Below, piece after piece: positions 11,929 through 21,712 of a stretch of DNA of 38,647 nucleotides (position 1 is the first letter of the stretch; every line of letters starts with the position of its first letter). The notes under the pieces were generated by a model, which ran no database searches, was not told the origin of the DNA, and saw only the letters and a program-made list of their open reading frames with translations. The translations under genes were made by a program, and so were the position numbers. Source of the DNA: Cudoniella acicularis (Eukaryota; Ascomycota; Leotiomycetes; Helotiales; Helotiaceae); the NCBI GenBank assembly GCA_013054445.1, contig JAAMPI010000411.1:1-38647 (forward strand), in the 5' to 3' direction.

Positions 11929-12353
11929 GATTTTGGTCTTTCTAGCTTCTGCAGGGTTGAATTTAGAAGCAGGTGAATTCGGAGGACTGTTGATGAAAAT
12001 TTGAGGTCTGGAAAGGCGAGATGTCAAGCTGTTGTGGTTGATCGTAGTTCGAGCTACCGCGCAGGCACCTCTTAGACGCGAATTAGTTGGAGCCTCAGGA
12101 CAACATTGAAGCTTCTGGACTCCCGTACCGCCGCTGAATCCGTCAACCCACCAAAGCTTCTTTCACTTTCTGGAAACAATGACTTAGAAGACAGATAATG
12201 CAAATATTTGTCTTCATCCCACTTTCTTTCAATGCAGCCTTTCTACGTAGCTAATCCCATCGAGCTAATAATTCCAGGAAACCTCAACTCCGAACGGCCA
12301 AATTGCCAATGACCGCAATAATTTTTACATACTGAGCTCATCTGCTTCACACA
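11929..12353. promoter_or_regulatory. Bidirectional promoter region, proteasome alpha-2 / RING-CH
   Basis: 425 bp between two divergent ATGs, one for a proteasome subunit and one for a probable ubiquitin ligase. Shared regulation is possible but only suggested by the arrangement. I did not find a yeast-type PACE element (GGTGGCAAA) on either strand. Confidence 0.45.
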
Positions 12354-13451
12354 ATGGCCACCGAGCATGAGCCTGAGGTTGGGCCAAAGAAAGAGACGTG
12401 GAAATGGCCCGATGGGCTAGATCCCGATCTCTGGAAAGAAGAGGAATCAACTTTACGTGAATCTCCCGACGGTTCTCCAGAGCAAGATCCAGATTCGGAT
12501 ACAACCCCAAGTTCAAATCTTGATCAGGAACAAAATCCAACCCCATCATCTAGTCAAGAACAGCCAGCATCAGAACCGCCCAACGAAGCTAATGATGGAA
12601 ACATTCACAATTCGCAAAGGCATTACGAGCCACGGCAATGCAGAATATGTTTAGAGGAGGTCATGCCATCTTACGAACCTGCAACGGAAGGAATTACTGC
12701 ATACATCAACCCAAAACCAAAAGTCGAGTACATCTCTGCTGACCCATCTTATGGGCGGCTTCTACGACCATGCAAATGTCGAGGATCGCAAGCATATGTT
12801 CACGAAAAATGCTTACAAGACTGGCGATTCGCAGATCCCCTACAACGCCGGAATTACCACCACTGTCCGACTTGCGGCTTTTCTTATCGACTTGAACGAT
12901 TGCGATGGAGTCGAATCATCTCGAGCACTCTTGTCCAAATTCTCCTCACGCTTGTCGTTATCATCATGATTGTATTCATTCTCGGCTTTGTTGCCGATCC
13001 GATCATAAGCCTCTACTTTGAACCGAGAAAAATCCTTGCGACAATAGTAGAAGCTGGCGAATTAGGGTCTCTGGAATTCGCAGATGTAGATTTCGACGAA
13101 TATAATGGATGGACTGAACATTTTTTGAAAGGATTGACGAGTATAGGGGTGCTTGGATTTGCCAAAGTGATGTGGACAATAAATCCCTTTTCTTATATTC
13201 GAACAGCCCTTTGGGGCGGTCGCAATCGTCGAGACCGCGATGACAACACCGCGATTTTTATTATCATCATTGGAGTCATAGCCTTCATGTTTGTAAGGAT
13301 TTCCAGGGAACCAGCGAAAGAAAAATGCTTACAATTTTAGGCCGTGTGGTCTTGGGTACGACACTGGAGCCGAAGAGCCCTGGAGACCGCCAGCGAGCGT
13401 GTTATTGATGTCCAAGGAGACGACGATGAAGATCATGCACATAAGGAATAG
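12354..13451 (+). CDS. RING-CH (MARCH-type) membrane E3 ubiquitin ligase, 349 aa
   Basis: Two exons: 12354-13292 and 13341-13451. The 48-nt intron runs from GTAAGG to TTTTAG. Residues 1-90 are acidic and Ser/Pro-rich. The C4HC3 RING-CH finger is complete: C96-x2-C99, C140-x-C142, H150-x2-C153, C171-x2-C174, with W157 in the CLQDW motif. The 40-residue gap between the second and third Cys is longer than usual. A hydrophobic segment at about 189-213 is followed by a weaker one near residue 270 and a third spanning the intron junction (IFIIIIGVIAFMF), so two or three membrane passes are likely, with the finger on the cytosolic side. It is much smaller than Doa10/Ssm4. It probably ubiquitinates membrane proteins at the ER or Golgi; substrates are unknown. 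Exon 2 adds a short basic then acidic tail. Confidence 0.88.
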
Positions 13452-13958
13452 GCTCAGAGCCTGGCTATTGGAGACCATATCAACGTGATGAAGTTGAAGT
13501 TTTCGTCAGACCACATCGGCGGTTGAAAGTTCTTTGTAAACACAAAAAGATTCCATTCTGAACATGGTTTTGGGAGATGTGCTTTACCTCCGATATAATT
13601 GGTAACGAGGGCCTCTTAGTCCAGCATGGTACTGCACACTCTTAAGTTGCCACGAACATCCTCTTCCATGGCGTGTCAACTAGTCTGTGTGCAAAAATTT
13701 ATCACTCGCTGGAGCCTCGAAAGTGAGCGTCTTGTTCTATTTTCATTTTGGGCGGCCGCTTGCAGGTCAACTCGCTGCCACCTACCATATTTCTCATCTT
13801 GGGATTTTGGTGCTGGTTCCTTGCCCCTTGGCAATATTCTTCCAAGGGAATTCTGAGGCAGCTGATATTGATACATCTATTTCGGTTAACGTGCATTTTG
13901 TTTCTTATCCTTTATAACTTGTTTAGATATATTGTATTTCAAGTCAAATATCACTTGC
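13452..13958. other. Intergenic, no supported gene
   Basis: About 500 bp between the RING-CH stop and the 3' end of the mannose-6-phosphate isomerase pseudogene. Several overlapping ORFs of 60-76 codons occur on both strands without any family signal. Confidence 0.5.
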
Positions 13959-15417
13959 TTAAGCTTCGCAATAAGCAGCATGTAATTCCAATCTCTCCTG
14001 ACCCACAAACTCCATTTCTATGCCCGCTCCAACGAAAAACACATATTCCTCTTGGACAGGCCATTATTTACTCAGTAATCATATTTCCCTTTCCGCCTGT
14101 GAAAATTAGAGTACTTAGCCCTTCAATTGCTTGAATTTTCTCCTTCTCTTCAGGACCAAGCTCGGTGATGAGCATATTAAACTCGCTCATGGGAGGAGCG
14201 AGCACCTTAGTATAGCCATGGGTACCTTTTAAGGGAAGGTTTCAATGCGAGGATGGCTTGAGTGGGGGAAGCGGGAGAGTATGTTAGTGCGGCAGCGAAG
14301 AGCTCGATAGAATCTATGTCTGCTCGAGGACAGAAACTGGTATTGAGAACGTTATCAGAAGGTGCCATACATCCCACAATATCGCCAGAGAGGTAGGCGT
14401 GCATTCCACTTATTGATGTTAGCTTCATCATTTATTGATTTGTGAAAGGATACTAGAAAGATTGCTTACTCCACTGGGACATAAATCGCATCTCCCTTAT
14501 TTACAACGGGGTAATTCATTGTGAGTAGAGCCTGTTTCCGGGATCAGATTTATCATATTGCTCGGCAAGTCGTGGTAACAATTCTGGGACAGAGTTGTGT
14601 TCTCCAAAGTCCTTGGAAGGTATTTTCCTCAACGTTTGGTATATCTCCGTAATTTCCTCGTCAGACGCCGAAAGGATTTGACCAACTACGCGCTTCAATG
14701 TTTCCTTGTCAAAATGGGGTTGCGGTTCATTGATAAATCGGGACTTTAGAATGGGTATGCTGTTGAAGAGCTTCTGAATCTCATTCGTTGGCTTCTAGCC
14801 GACGAAGACCTCGATTTTCCAAGCGCAACGGCGATTTCTGGCTTGTGATTTGGGTCTCCGAATTTCTCTGGATCTTGTTGGTGTAATTTAGCGGCGAGGT
14901 CTTTGTCTGGGTGGATTTGAAGAGGGAGGGCTTTAGCAATTGAAAGTATCTAAATCGTTTGAGTAATGGGACTCAGAGAGGATCAAGATATCGATGGGAA
15001 GATACCTTGGGAAGGCATGGGAAATCGGTACCGAATTTATTTAGTATTAGCTTTCCGATGAGTTTCTCTTTGTTGGCGTTAATGTACTTCTGGAGGTCTT
15101 CATCGCCTAAGAGCACGAGGGAAGGATACGTTTTACGCCATATCTGTTCATATCAAAAACAGGTTTCACCATAAAGAAGTTATTCAAATTTTGATCTGTC
15201 GGCGAAAATGTAATTCAATTAAATTGCTATGGAAGTATGTAGAGCATGCGCAACATTGCCTCAATCTACTTACTTCTGCATACTCTTTTGATTCATCAAG
15301 CTTCAAATTTCCGCCAGGCGTAGAGGAAGCATATATGGTAGCCAGGGACTACTTTCCTTTCTTGCCCCAAGGATAATTGTTGCGCTGGCACTCTAACTGA
15401 ATTACCGATGAAGGCAT
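13959..15417 (-). pseudogene. Decayed mannose-6-phosphate isomerase (type I PMI) pseudogene
   Basis: The whole length of a type I phosphomannose isomerase can be followed in order but in shifting frames: PSSVIQLECQRNNYPWGKK at the start (ATG 15417), [19 protein letters not shown] (the zinc/substrate region), [57 protein letters not shown], and a last YVFFVGAG...YCEA ending with TAA at 13961-13959. Lesions seen: an in-frame TAG at 15351-15349; a 1-base loss near 14814; a TAG where the family has Trp at 14797-14795; a frame change near 14522-14530; another near 14220; a TAA at 14070-14068; and a further shift before the tail. Introns remain recognisable, for example GTATCT...TTTAG between 15005 and 14950, so this is not a processed copy. 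The parent enzyme interconverts fructose-6-P and mannose-6-P and is normally essential, so an intact copy should exist elsewhere. Confidence 0.9.
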
Positions 15418-16568
15418 AATAAGAGAACAATTCCGATTAAGCTGAGAGAAGTGAAAAACATTATCATAAAGTTACGAGATTCTGAGAGCAAGCAGTGAGC
15501 ATACTTACGATGATATTTTTTTGACATGTTTGATATATCTGATGACATTGAAAACCCTGACATCGTTAGAGTAGAGCCTCGAAATTCCCTCACGGTAATT
15601 TTTTATAGTTTCCTTGCACTTGTTCCCCCTTTACCCAAAAGGGATGTGACGTGCTCGCGATATTAAAGCGGCGTATTCAAGGCAATGTTTATAGAAAAGG
15701 AGCTTTGGTGATGGACGGTTTCCCCAAATTTATGAGTATTGAATGAAATCCTCTTCAATTTATTCAAGTGCTTTCGTCCCTGTTGTTAATTCAGTCTGCG
15801 CTATTTTTTCTTGGCTGCCAAGGTATGCAAATAAATTTTAGCCATCCTAAAGATGTAGCTCCAGCAGTTTGCCGCTTTATAAATCAAATGCAAGTGGATC
15901 TATACTTAGTCCTAAAACCGCGCTCAGGGGCCAGCCCTGTACCACGTTGTCTTTAAAGTTTACCGGTCCCTTAAGGTTGTGAACACATCGCGGTGCAAAG
16001 ACAGCTTCCACTTTACAAGAATTAACAAACTGCATAACACCGCGCTAATCAGTCTTGTCAGCTTCAAAATTGATATTAAATTGCCCGATGTCACCTAAAC
16101 GATAGGTGTTGTTCTTATCAAGTCCGAGTGCCCTCTCAACCCCCTGATTGGATTGGACCCCAATAATTAAGCAGCCCAAAGACGCGAGAGCCTTTGACCA
16201 TGTTGATATTTTAATCCACTTTCAACATTCAATTTCCCGCCGTGGGACGGATTTCCAGGCTTCCCGTACCGCCAACATCCAGATTTTCTCAGTCGCCGAC
16301 TTCCCATATCGAGCCTTCACTTCAGCTGTAGAAAGAAACTTTCTGCAATCTGCAGAAGCCCCTTCAGAAGTTCTCGTCAGCCAGAGCACGCCCCCTCGGC
16401 GCGCCAAGTATCCCGGTGCATCAAACACGAGAGAGGACAGCTTTCTCACCAACTCGGCCGCCTTACCATCGCAACCTCGTTCTGCAGGCTGTCGGACATA
16501 GAGAAAAATACATCTTTTCCGCTTCTCGACGACGGTCTCTGTGCGCCGCAAGGCACGGCTTCAATATC
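15418..16568. other. Intergenic, no supported gene; leader of the mannosyltransferase gene
   Basis: About 1.15 kb. The left part flanks the decayed isomerase. The right 350 bp, from about 16200, is C-rich and probably holds the promoter and 5' leader of the gene starting at 16569. ORFs on both strands here have no family signal. Confidence 0.5.
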
Positions 16569-17619
16569 ATGCACATGGCTCTGCCTTCGAGGAAATCCTC
16601 GAATCCCCCTTCTTATGCGACTCGATCATCTCGATTTCCCGTCCTCCGCAGAAGCAGGTTGCAGGCGATAGTAATTTGCACATGCGCCGTTGGTCTAATA
16701 CTATTTATTGTCTCGAGAGTCTTTGGAGGTTCGGAAAGAATACCATCGGGGACAGCTCCTGTGGTGATTGTTACAGTGTTGGATGAGGATAATTACGCAA
16801 AGGAATATTTGGAGAGTATCAAGGAAAACAGGATAGAATACGCAAGGAAACATGGTAAGAGCAACTTTTGGCATTGGCTGGAGCACACAAAAGAAAAGCG
16901 CTGACAGGCATCAGGCTACACAACATTCTTCCCAACCATAAAAGACTATGAACTTAATGGTGCGCCATCTTCATGGGCAAAGGTCCCAGCTACCCGACAC
17001 GCTTTAACCAAATTTCCTTATACTACCTATGTGTGGTACCTCGATCAAAACTCCTTCATTATGAATCCCGACTTGACAATCGAAAATCACATCATGGCGC
17101 CAAAGAGAGTGGAGAATTTAATGATTAAGGATCAGCCTATTGTACCTCCTGATAGTGTCATCAAGACATGGCCGCATATCAAGGGCGACCAAGTACAATT
17201 GGTCCTGACACAGGATAAGGAGGGTTTGGCGCAAGGAAGCTTCATAGTCCGACGAGGAGATTGGAGTAAATTTTTCTTGGATACTTGGTTTGATCCATTG
17301 TACCGCTCATACAATTTCCAGAAAGCTGATACACATGCCTTGGTAAGCCCCGAATGTTCTGATGAAAATACAATATCTAACGTAACTCCAGGAGCACATT
17401 GTCCAATGGCATCCAACTATTCTCTCGAAGCTTGTCCTCATTCCTCAAAGGACCATGAACGCATATACGAGGGAGCAGTCCGCTGGGGAGTCGGGAACAT
17501 ATCAGGATGGAGATTTCGTCATTCGATTTGCTGGCTGTGAAGTGCAAGGACGAAATTGCGCGGCAGAAGCCGATCCATTCTCGAAACAGTGGAAGACAGT
17601 ATTTCATTCAAGACGATGA
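16569..17619 (+). CDS. GT34 alpha-1,6-mannosyltransferase, Mnn10/Mnn11 type, 313 aa
   Basis: Three exons: 16569-16854, 16915-17342 and 17392-17619 (942 nt); introns of 60 and 49 nt with GTAAGA and GTAAGC donors. I chose the ATG at 16569 because MHMALPSRK is the usual start of the filamentous-fungal family; the ORF extends upstream but without family sequence. It is a type II Golgi protein: a basic N-terminus, a signal anchor at about residues 37-55 (AIVICTCAVGLILFIVSRVF), then the catalytic domain. Diagnostic blocks are VVIVTVLDEDNYAKEYL, WAKVPATRHALTKFP, WYLDQNSFIMNP (the nucleotide-sugar/metal site), VLTQDKEGLAQGSF and WFDPLYRSYNFQ. It should add alpha-1,6-mannose to N-glycan outer chains as part of an M-Pol-like complex. 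The third position of the DxD-like motif is Asn rather than Asp, which fits an Mnn11-like partner. Confidence 0.9.
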
Positions 17620-18361
17620 CCTCTTCAATCTTTTATATAACGTTCAATCACACACCGCTGTTACGGAGACCTTATGATCTACGACAAGCGAGAGCGGCAT
17701 CAAGAAATGGCGTTTGGGGCGTTCAAGAAATTACATGACGATATGTCTGCTATGTACATTCTTGCATGGGCATTCTGCGCGGGTACGGTATATTCTAGAA
17801 CTGGAGTTTGAAGCGTTCTGGATGGAGCTCTGCCTTGCTCTTCTGTACATTTATCTTCACATACCCTCGCAGTCACAGCACTGTCTTTCGATTCGTTATC
17901 CAGATCTTCGAGCCAGTGCGGCGTCATTGGCAGGTCTAAGACATTCTGGGGTTTTGTACAAGGGCCATAGTAATTCATGCCGAAATTTAGAGGGAGAAGA
18001 TGTCTCGAAGCTACAATAGATAGTGTTGGCGGCAACTTGGCGCCGTCAACCACACCGTCAATGACAAGGCTGACGACTCGCAAAATATCCTTAACTCGGA
18101 CATCTCCTCCACTTAGACAAATACATATCGGGAACTGTCCTTCCCAAATAGCTCACCTTGACTGCCCCTTGCATGCCAATTTTTTGAATCTTCATCGAGA
18201 TAAGGGTTCCGGCACTTGTTCCGCACTGCATGTGATTTTTTCGCCTCGGCTGTCGAGCAACTTTAAAGAGTGGTGGTCATCCAAGCTTGGCTTGGGACCT
18301 CAATTGGCGTTGAAGCTCCCTCGTCAACATCAATTCCAACGCTCTTGAGGAGTTGTACATC
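17620..18361. other. Intergenic, with minus-strand coding-like fragments in shifting frames
   Basis: About 740 bp between two plus-strand genes. On the minus strand, peptide-like stretches appear in different frames: TNWHS-stop-AAWHDVQLLKSVG near 18390-18340, MQCGTSAGTLISMKIQKIG near 18230-18180, and SGGDVRVKDILRVVSLVIDG near 18110-18050, continuing as an open frame to 17700. This looks like a decayed gene but I do not recognise the family. The first fragment also overlaps the first exon of the plus-strand lyase gene, which weakens the case. Confidence 0.3.
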
Positions 18362-20169
18362 ATGCCAGGCAGCTCACGAATGCCAGTTAGTCTGCGCAAT
18401 ACCTTCTCTGTCAAGAAAGGAGGCTCCAGCAGCCAATTACTATCGTTGAACATTGATTTGTGAGATTGATACCCCCCACTTTTAAGTCACCCCTACTGAC
18501 TCGAGCGCTTCGCAGATTTCGAAATATAATATTCTTTCTGTTCTTGCTGCGATGGACGAGGAAAGGTCTACTGAAGCTTAAAGGGCGTGGATTGTTTGGA
18601 ACTTTCGCCGATGCATATATCTCGATCCGGCGAACTCTCTATGGTCTCTTCCTCCGAGCTCCCGGCGTCCGATCGCAGGTGCAGAAACAAGTCAATGAAG
18701 CTATCACGAAACTGCAAGCGAAGCTTGTCCCTTCAGGTCCCGGCGTAGTACGATACCTGACGCTGCCGAAGGAAGGATGGTCGCAAGAGACGGTATTGAA
18801 GGAGTTAGAATCGCTTGCTGCGATGGATCATACACGTTGGGAAGACGGATATGTTTCAGGCGCTGTATACCACGGTGGAGATGACTTGATCAAATTGCAA
18901 ACAGAGGCATTCGGAAAGTTTACTGTCGCAAATCCAATCCATCCGGATGTGTTCCCTGGCGTCAGGAAGATGGAGGCGGAAATTGTGGCGATGGTTCTAG
19001 GGATGTTCAATGCACCTACCGGAGCGGCTGGCGTTACAACTAGCGGAGGCACTGAGTCTATCTTGATGGCGTGTTTGAGCGCAAGGCAAAAAGCGTATGC
19101 TGAACGAGGTGTGACTGAACCAGAAATGTACGTAATGCCTTTTGTAGCAATGGCCGCTACTAACACATGCTACAGGATTCTACCAGAGACCGGGCACACA
19201 GCATTCCGAAAAGCCGGGTCCTATTTTGGTATCAAAGTCCACCTTGTTGCTTGCCCTGCTCCATCATATCAAGTCCATATCCCATCTGTTTCCCGCTTGA
19301 TAAACAGCAATACAGTCCTTCTAGTTGGCTCCGCGCCTAATTTCCCCCACGGCATTATCGACGATATCTCCTCTCTCTCTAAGCTTGCTCTTAAGCGCAA
19401 GATCCCCCTACACGTAGACTGCTGTCTTGGTTCATTCCTCGTCCCTTTCCTCGAAAAAGCTGGTTTCGAAACCGAGCTCTTCGATTTCCGTCTCAAGGGT
19501 GTAACAAGCATATCTTGCGACACACACAAGTATGGATTTGCCCCTAAAGGCAACAGTACCGTTCTCTACCGCACCGCTTCTCTCCGCTCATACCAATACT
19601 TCATCTCGCCCGACTGGTCCGGCGGCGTTTATGCCTCTCCTTCTATTGCTGGCTCTCGCCCAGGAGCTTTAATCGCCGGTTGCTGGGCAAGTCTAATGAG
19701 TGTGGGAGAGACAGGTTACATCAACGCCTGCAACTCTATCGTCGGCGCGACAAAAAAGATCGCGGAAGCCATCCATGAGAACCCTGGGTTGTGTAATGAT
19801 CTCGAAGTCCTAGGGAAGCCACTCGTTTCGGTCGTAGCATTCTCATCCAAGACTCTAGATATATACGACATCGCCGATGCCATGTCCGCAAAAGGATGGC
19901 ATCTAAACTCCCTGCAGGACCCACCGGCTATTCACGTAGCTGTCACGTTACCCATTGTCAAGGTATGGGAGAAACTTGTAACGGACCTTGAGGCCGTAGT
20001 TGAAGGCGAGAAGGAGAAGGAGCGGGTGAGGGTTGTGGAAGGCAAGGGCGCCAAGGGGAAGAGTGTGGGTGATAGTGCTGCGCTTTACGGTGTTGCGGGC
20101 AGTTTGCCCAACAAGAGCGTCGTTGTCGAGCTCGCGAGCGGGTTTTTGGACACGCTGTACAAAGCTTAG
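18362..20169 (+). CDS. DPL1: Sphingosine-1-phosphate lyase (Dpl1 type), 567 aa
   Basis: Three exons: 18362-18459, 18516-19127 and 19176-20169 (1704 nt). Exon 1 is short (MPGSSRMPVSLRNTFSVKKG...) and splices through GTGAGA/CGCAG to give NIDLFRNIIFFLF, the single N-terminal ER membrane segment. The second intron is 48 nt (GTACGT, CTAAC branch, CTACAG), is a multiple of three and has no stop; removing it gives EPEM-ILPETGHTAF, as expected for the family. The PLP-dependent fold is clear: STSGGTES-like TTSGGTESILMA, SAPNFPHGIIDDI, HVDCCLGSF, and SCDTHKYGFAPKGNS with the predicted Schiff-base Lys355. It cleaves sphingoid-base phosphates to a fatty aldehyde and phosphoethanolamine, the exit step of sphingolipid breakdown. 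The C-terminal DSAALYGVAGSLPNKSVVV is also typical. No lesion was seen. Confidence 0.95.
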
Positions 20170-20578
20170 ACGGTTGGTTCTAAGATGGTGTGTACGATGA
20201 TTGGCGTTGGGCTCAAGATCCATTTTGGCATTAGTTTTGGCGTCAATGAATGGCACTTTCAACTTCTTCAAATTCAGTAACCAATCTTTTCGAGCAAAGT
20301 TGCCCAATTTGGCTGTGTATCCTGAAAATCTAAGCCCCTCAAGCACACACCCGAGTTGAAGAAAATTTGTTCTCATTGGCTCACTTAACTTATTTGCATA
20401 GCCTTGAGCTGAACTGTAGGCGGCCACATACGAATTATCTTGGTCTTTCGGCCCCGCATTCTCTTCATTTTCTAAGCGTTTGTAGTCTGAAATCGACACT
20501 TCGACGATTGTGCTGCAACGAAAGAATGGACACCTTAAAGCTTGTTACCTCTTGCGCTGCCACATTTACCCCAAAGTC
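20170..20578. other. Intergenic; holds an unrecognised minus-strand coding-like fragment
   Basis: On the minus strand from about 20512 to 20200 there is an open frame with protein-like composition (SDYKRLENEENAGPKDQDN, then KLSEPMRTNFLQLGCVLEG, then KKLKVPFIDAKT), preceded by a good acceptor (TTTCGTTGCAG). It has no ATG of its own, no donor or stop before it runs antisense into the lyase gene, and no partner exon upstream. It may be an inserted or truncated gene remnant. I do not recognise a family. Confidence 0.35.
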
Positions 20579-21712
20579 ATGGTTAATTGGGTTAGTCCTC
20601 AAGCTTGGAGCCGCAAGCCTGGTTCTCCGATCTTGCCATCCTCAAACAATGATGCCGATCTCGAGATCACTCTGGATACAGCAGTAATGCCTCAGAATAT
20701 TTACCCATCGTTCAATGAAACAGAGAATATCCACCAGCTTGTGAGCAAGGGTGCATCTGTCGGCTTAGATATTGTCGCGAGGCTTTTTGCAGGATTATTT
20801 ATAGCAGATGGTGATTGGACTTGCTACAGAAGAAACTACTTTTCTGTGGCGTGTGGCTTTATACTTAAAACAGAGGACTCTAGTCAAGTTTTTCTGCGAA
20901 GGCCAGATGGCTCCCCTAATCAAGAAATCGTGGACTTCGCGGTTTCGACCGCAGCGGTCGTCGACGGAGTTGATGGCAAACCAATTGGGCTGATCCAGCA
21001 TACGCCAGAAATGAGTACAGGCCCACAAAATCCACCTAGCCGTATCATAGTCAAATCATTGAAAGGTGGTTTGCCGGAACAGTCTCAAAAACTCGAAATA
21101 TTTGAGCGGATACAATTCAAGAACGCTACAGCAAATAACGGCAAGAGGAGAGCCTGTCAACAGTACTACTTCATTCTTGTTGAAGTATGGGCCAATGTAG
21201 GTAGTAATTCAGAAGACTGGGTTAGGATTACCTTGTGCAAGTCGGTTCCGGTGGTCGTTAGGGGCCGATCCCCTGGCCATTATCAGGCCGAAAGAAGAAA
21301 TCTACAGATATCATCATTGGAACCTAGAGCTGCAAGTTTGGACTCCGGAAATGATTCAGGATCACATCCCGAGACATTTCCCAACAGAGAACCTGAAATA
21401 TCTGAAGTCGATAGCATTCCCGCCGATGATAACTCGTCCGTTTCTTCAGTCTCAGACTTGTTCACCGGAACAGATCTATCTACAGCCCCTTCATCAACCG
21501 CAGGCCCAGTCAATACGGATAATCTATTCGTAGATTTACTTCTTGAGGATGAGGGAATGAAGAATTTATGTATAGATGGCTTCACAAATATTGATCCCGA
21601 TCGTTTCGAGAGAAATCTACGGCGTTTACTTAAACATTATTCTGCGGCTCTGTCAAGAATCAACACAAAATATCGAGATCGTAGCATGCAAATTCGCGAG
21701 GAGGCGTGCTAG
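20579..21712 (+). CDS. NDT80/PhoG-type DNA-binding domain protein (5' part of a broken longer gene)
   Basis: An open frame of 377 codons from the ATG at 20579 to TAG at 21710-21712. The NDT80/PhoG fold is clear: ITLDTAVMPQ (30-39), DGDWTCYRRNYFSVACGF (78-94), FERIQFKNATANNGKRRA (175-192) followed by QQYYFILVEVWANVG, and VVVRGRSPGHY (226-236), the Arg-rich DNA-contact strand. Residues after 240 are acidic and Ser-rich, then enter the FERNLRRLLKHYS helix. Family members (Ndt80, XprG, VIB-1) are p53-like-fold transcription factors for meiosis, nutrient response or heterokaryon incompatibility. The natural end is doubtful: sequence related to a longer protein (KFARRRARRTANLIRSIADP) continues in another frame just beyond about 21650, so this ORF probably stops early because of a frameshift. 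It could still be expressed as a short DNA-binding protein. Confidence 0.75.
   Translation: MVNWVSPQAWSRKPGSPILPSSNNDADLEITLDTAVMPQNIYPSFNETENIHQLVSKGASVGLDIVARLFAGLFIADGDWTCYRRNYFSVACGFILKTEDSSQVFLRRPDGSPNQEIVDFAVSTAAVVDGVDGKPIGLIQHTPEMSTGPQNPPSRIIVKSLKGGLPEQSQKLEIFERIQFKNATANNGKRRACQQYYFILVEVWANVGSNSEDWVRITLCKSVPVVVRGRSPGHYQAERRNLQISSLEPRAASLDSGNDSGSHPETFPNREPEISEVDSIPADDNSSVSSVSDLFTGTDLSTAPSSTAGPVNTDNLFVDLLLEDEGMKNLCIDGFTNIDPDRFERNLRRLLKHYSAALSRINTKYRDRSMQIREEAC

Noticed and set aside
19948..20499. 183-codon minus-strand open frame
   Set aside because: Its downstream half is antisense to the conserved lyase exon and its apparent start is not an ATG. Only the part at 20200-20512 is kept as a possible remnant.
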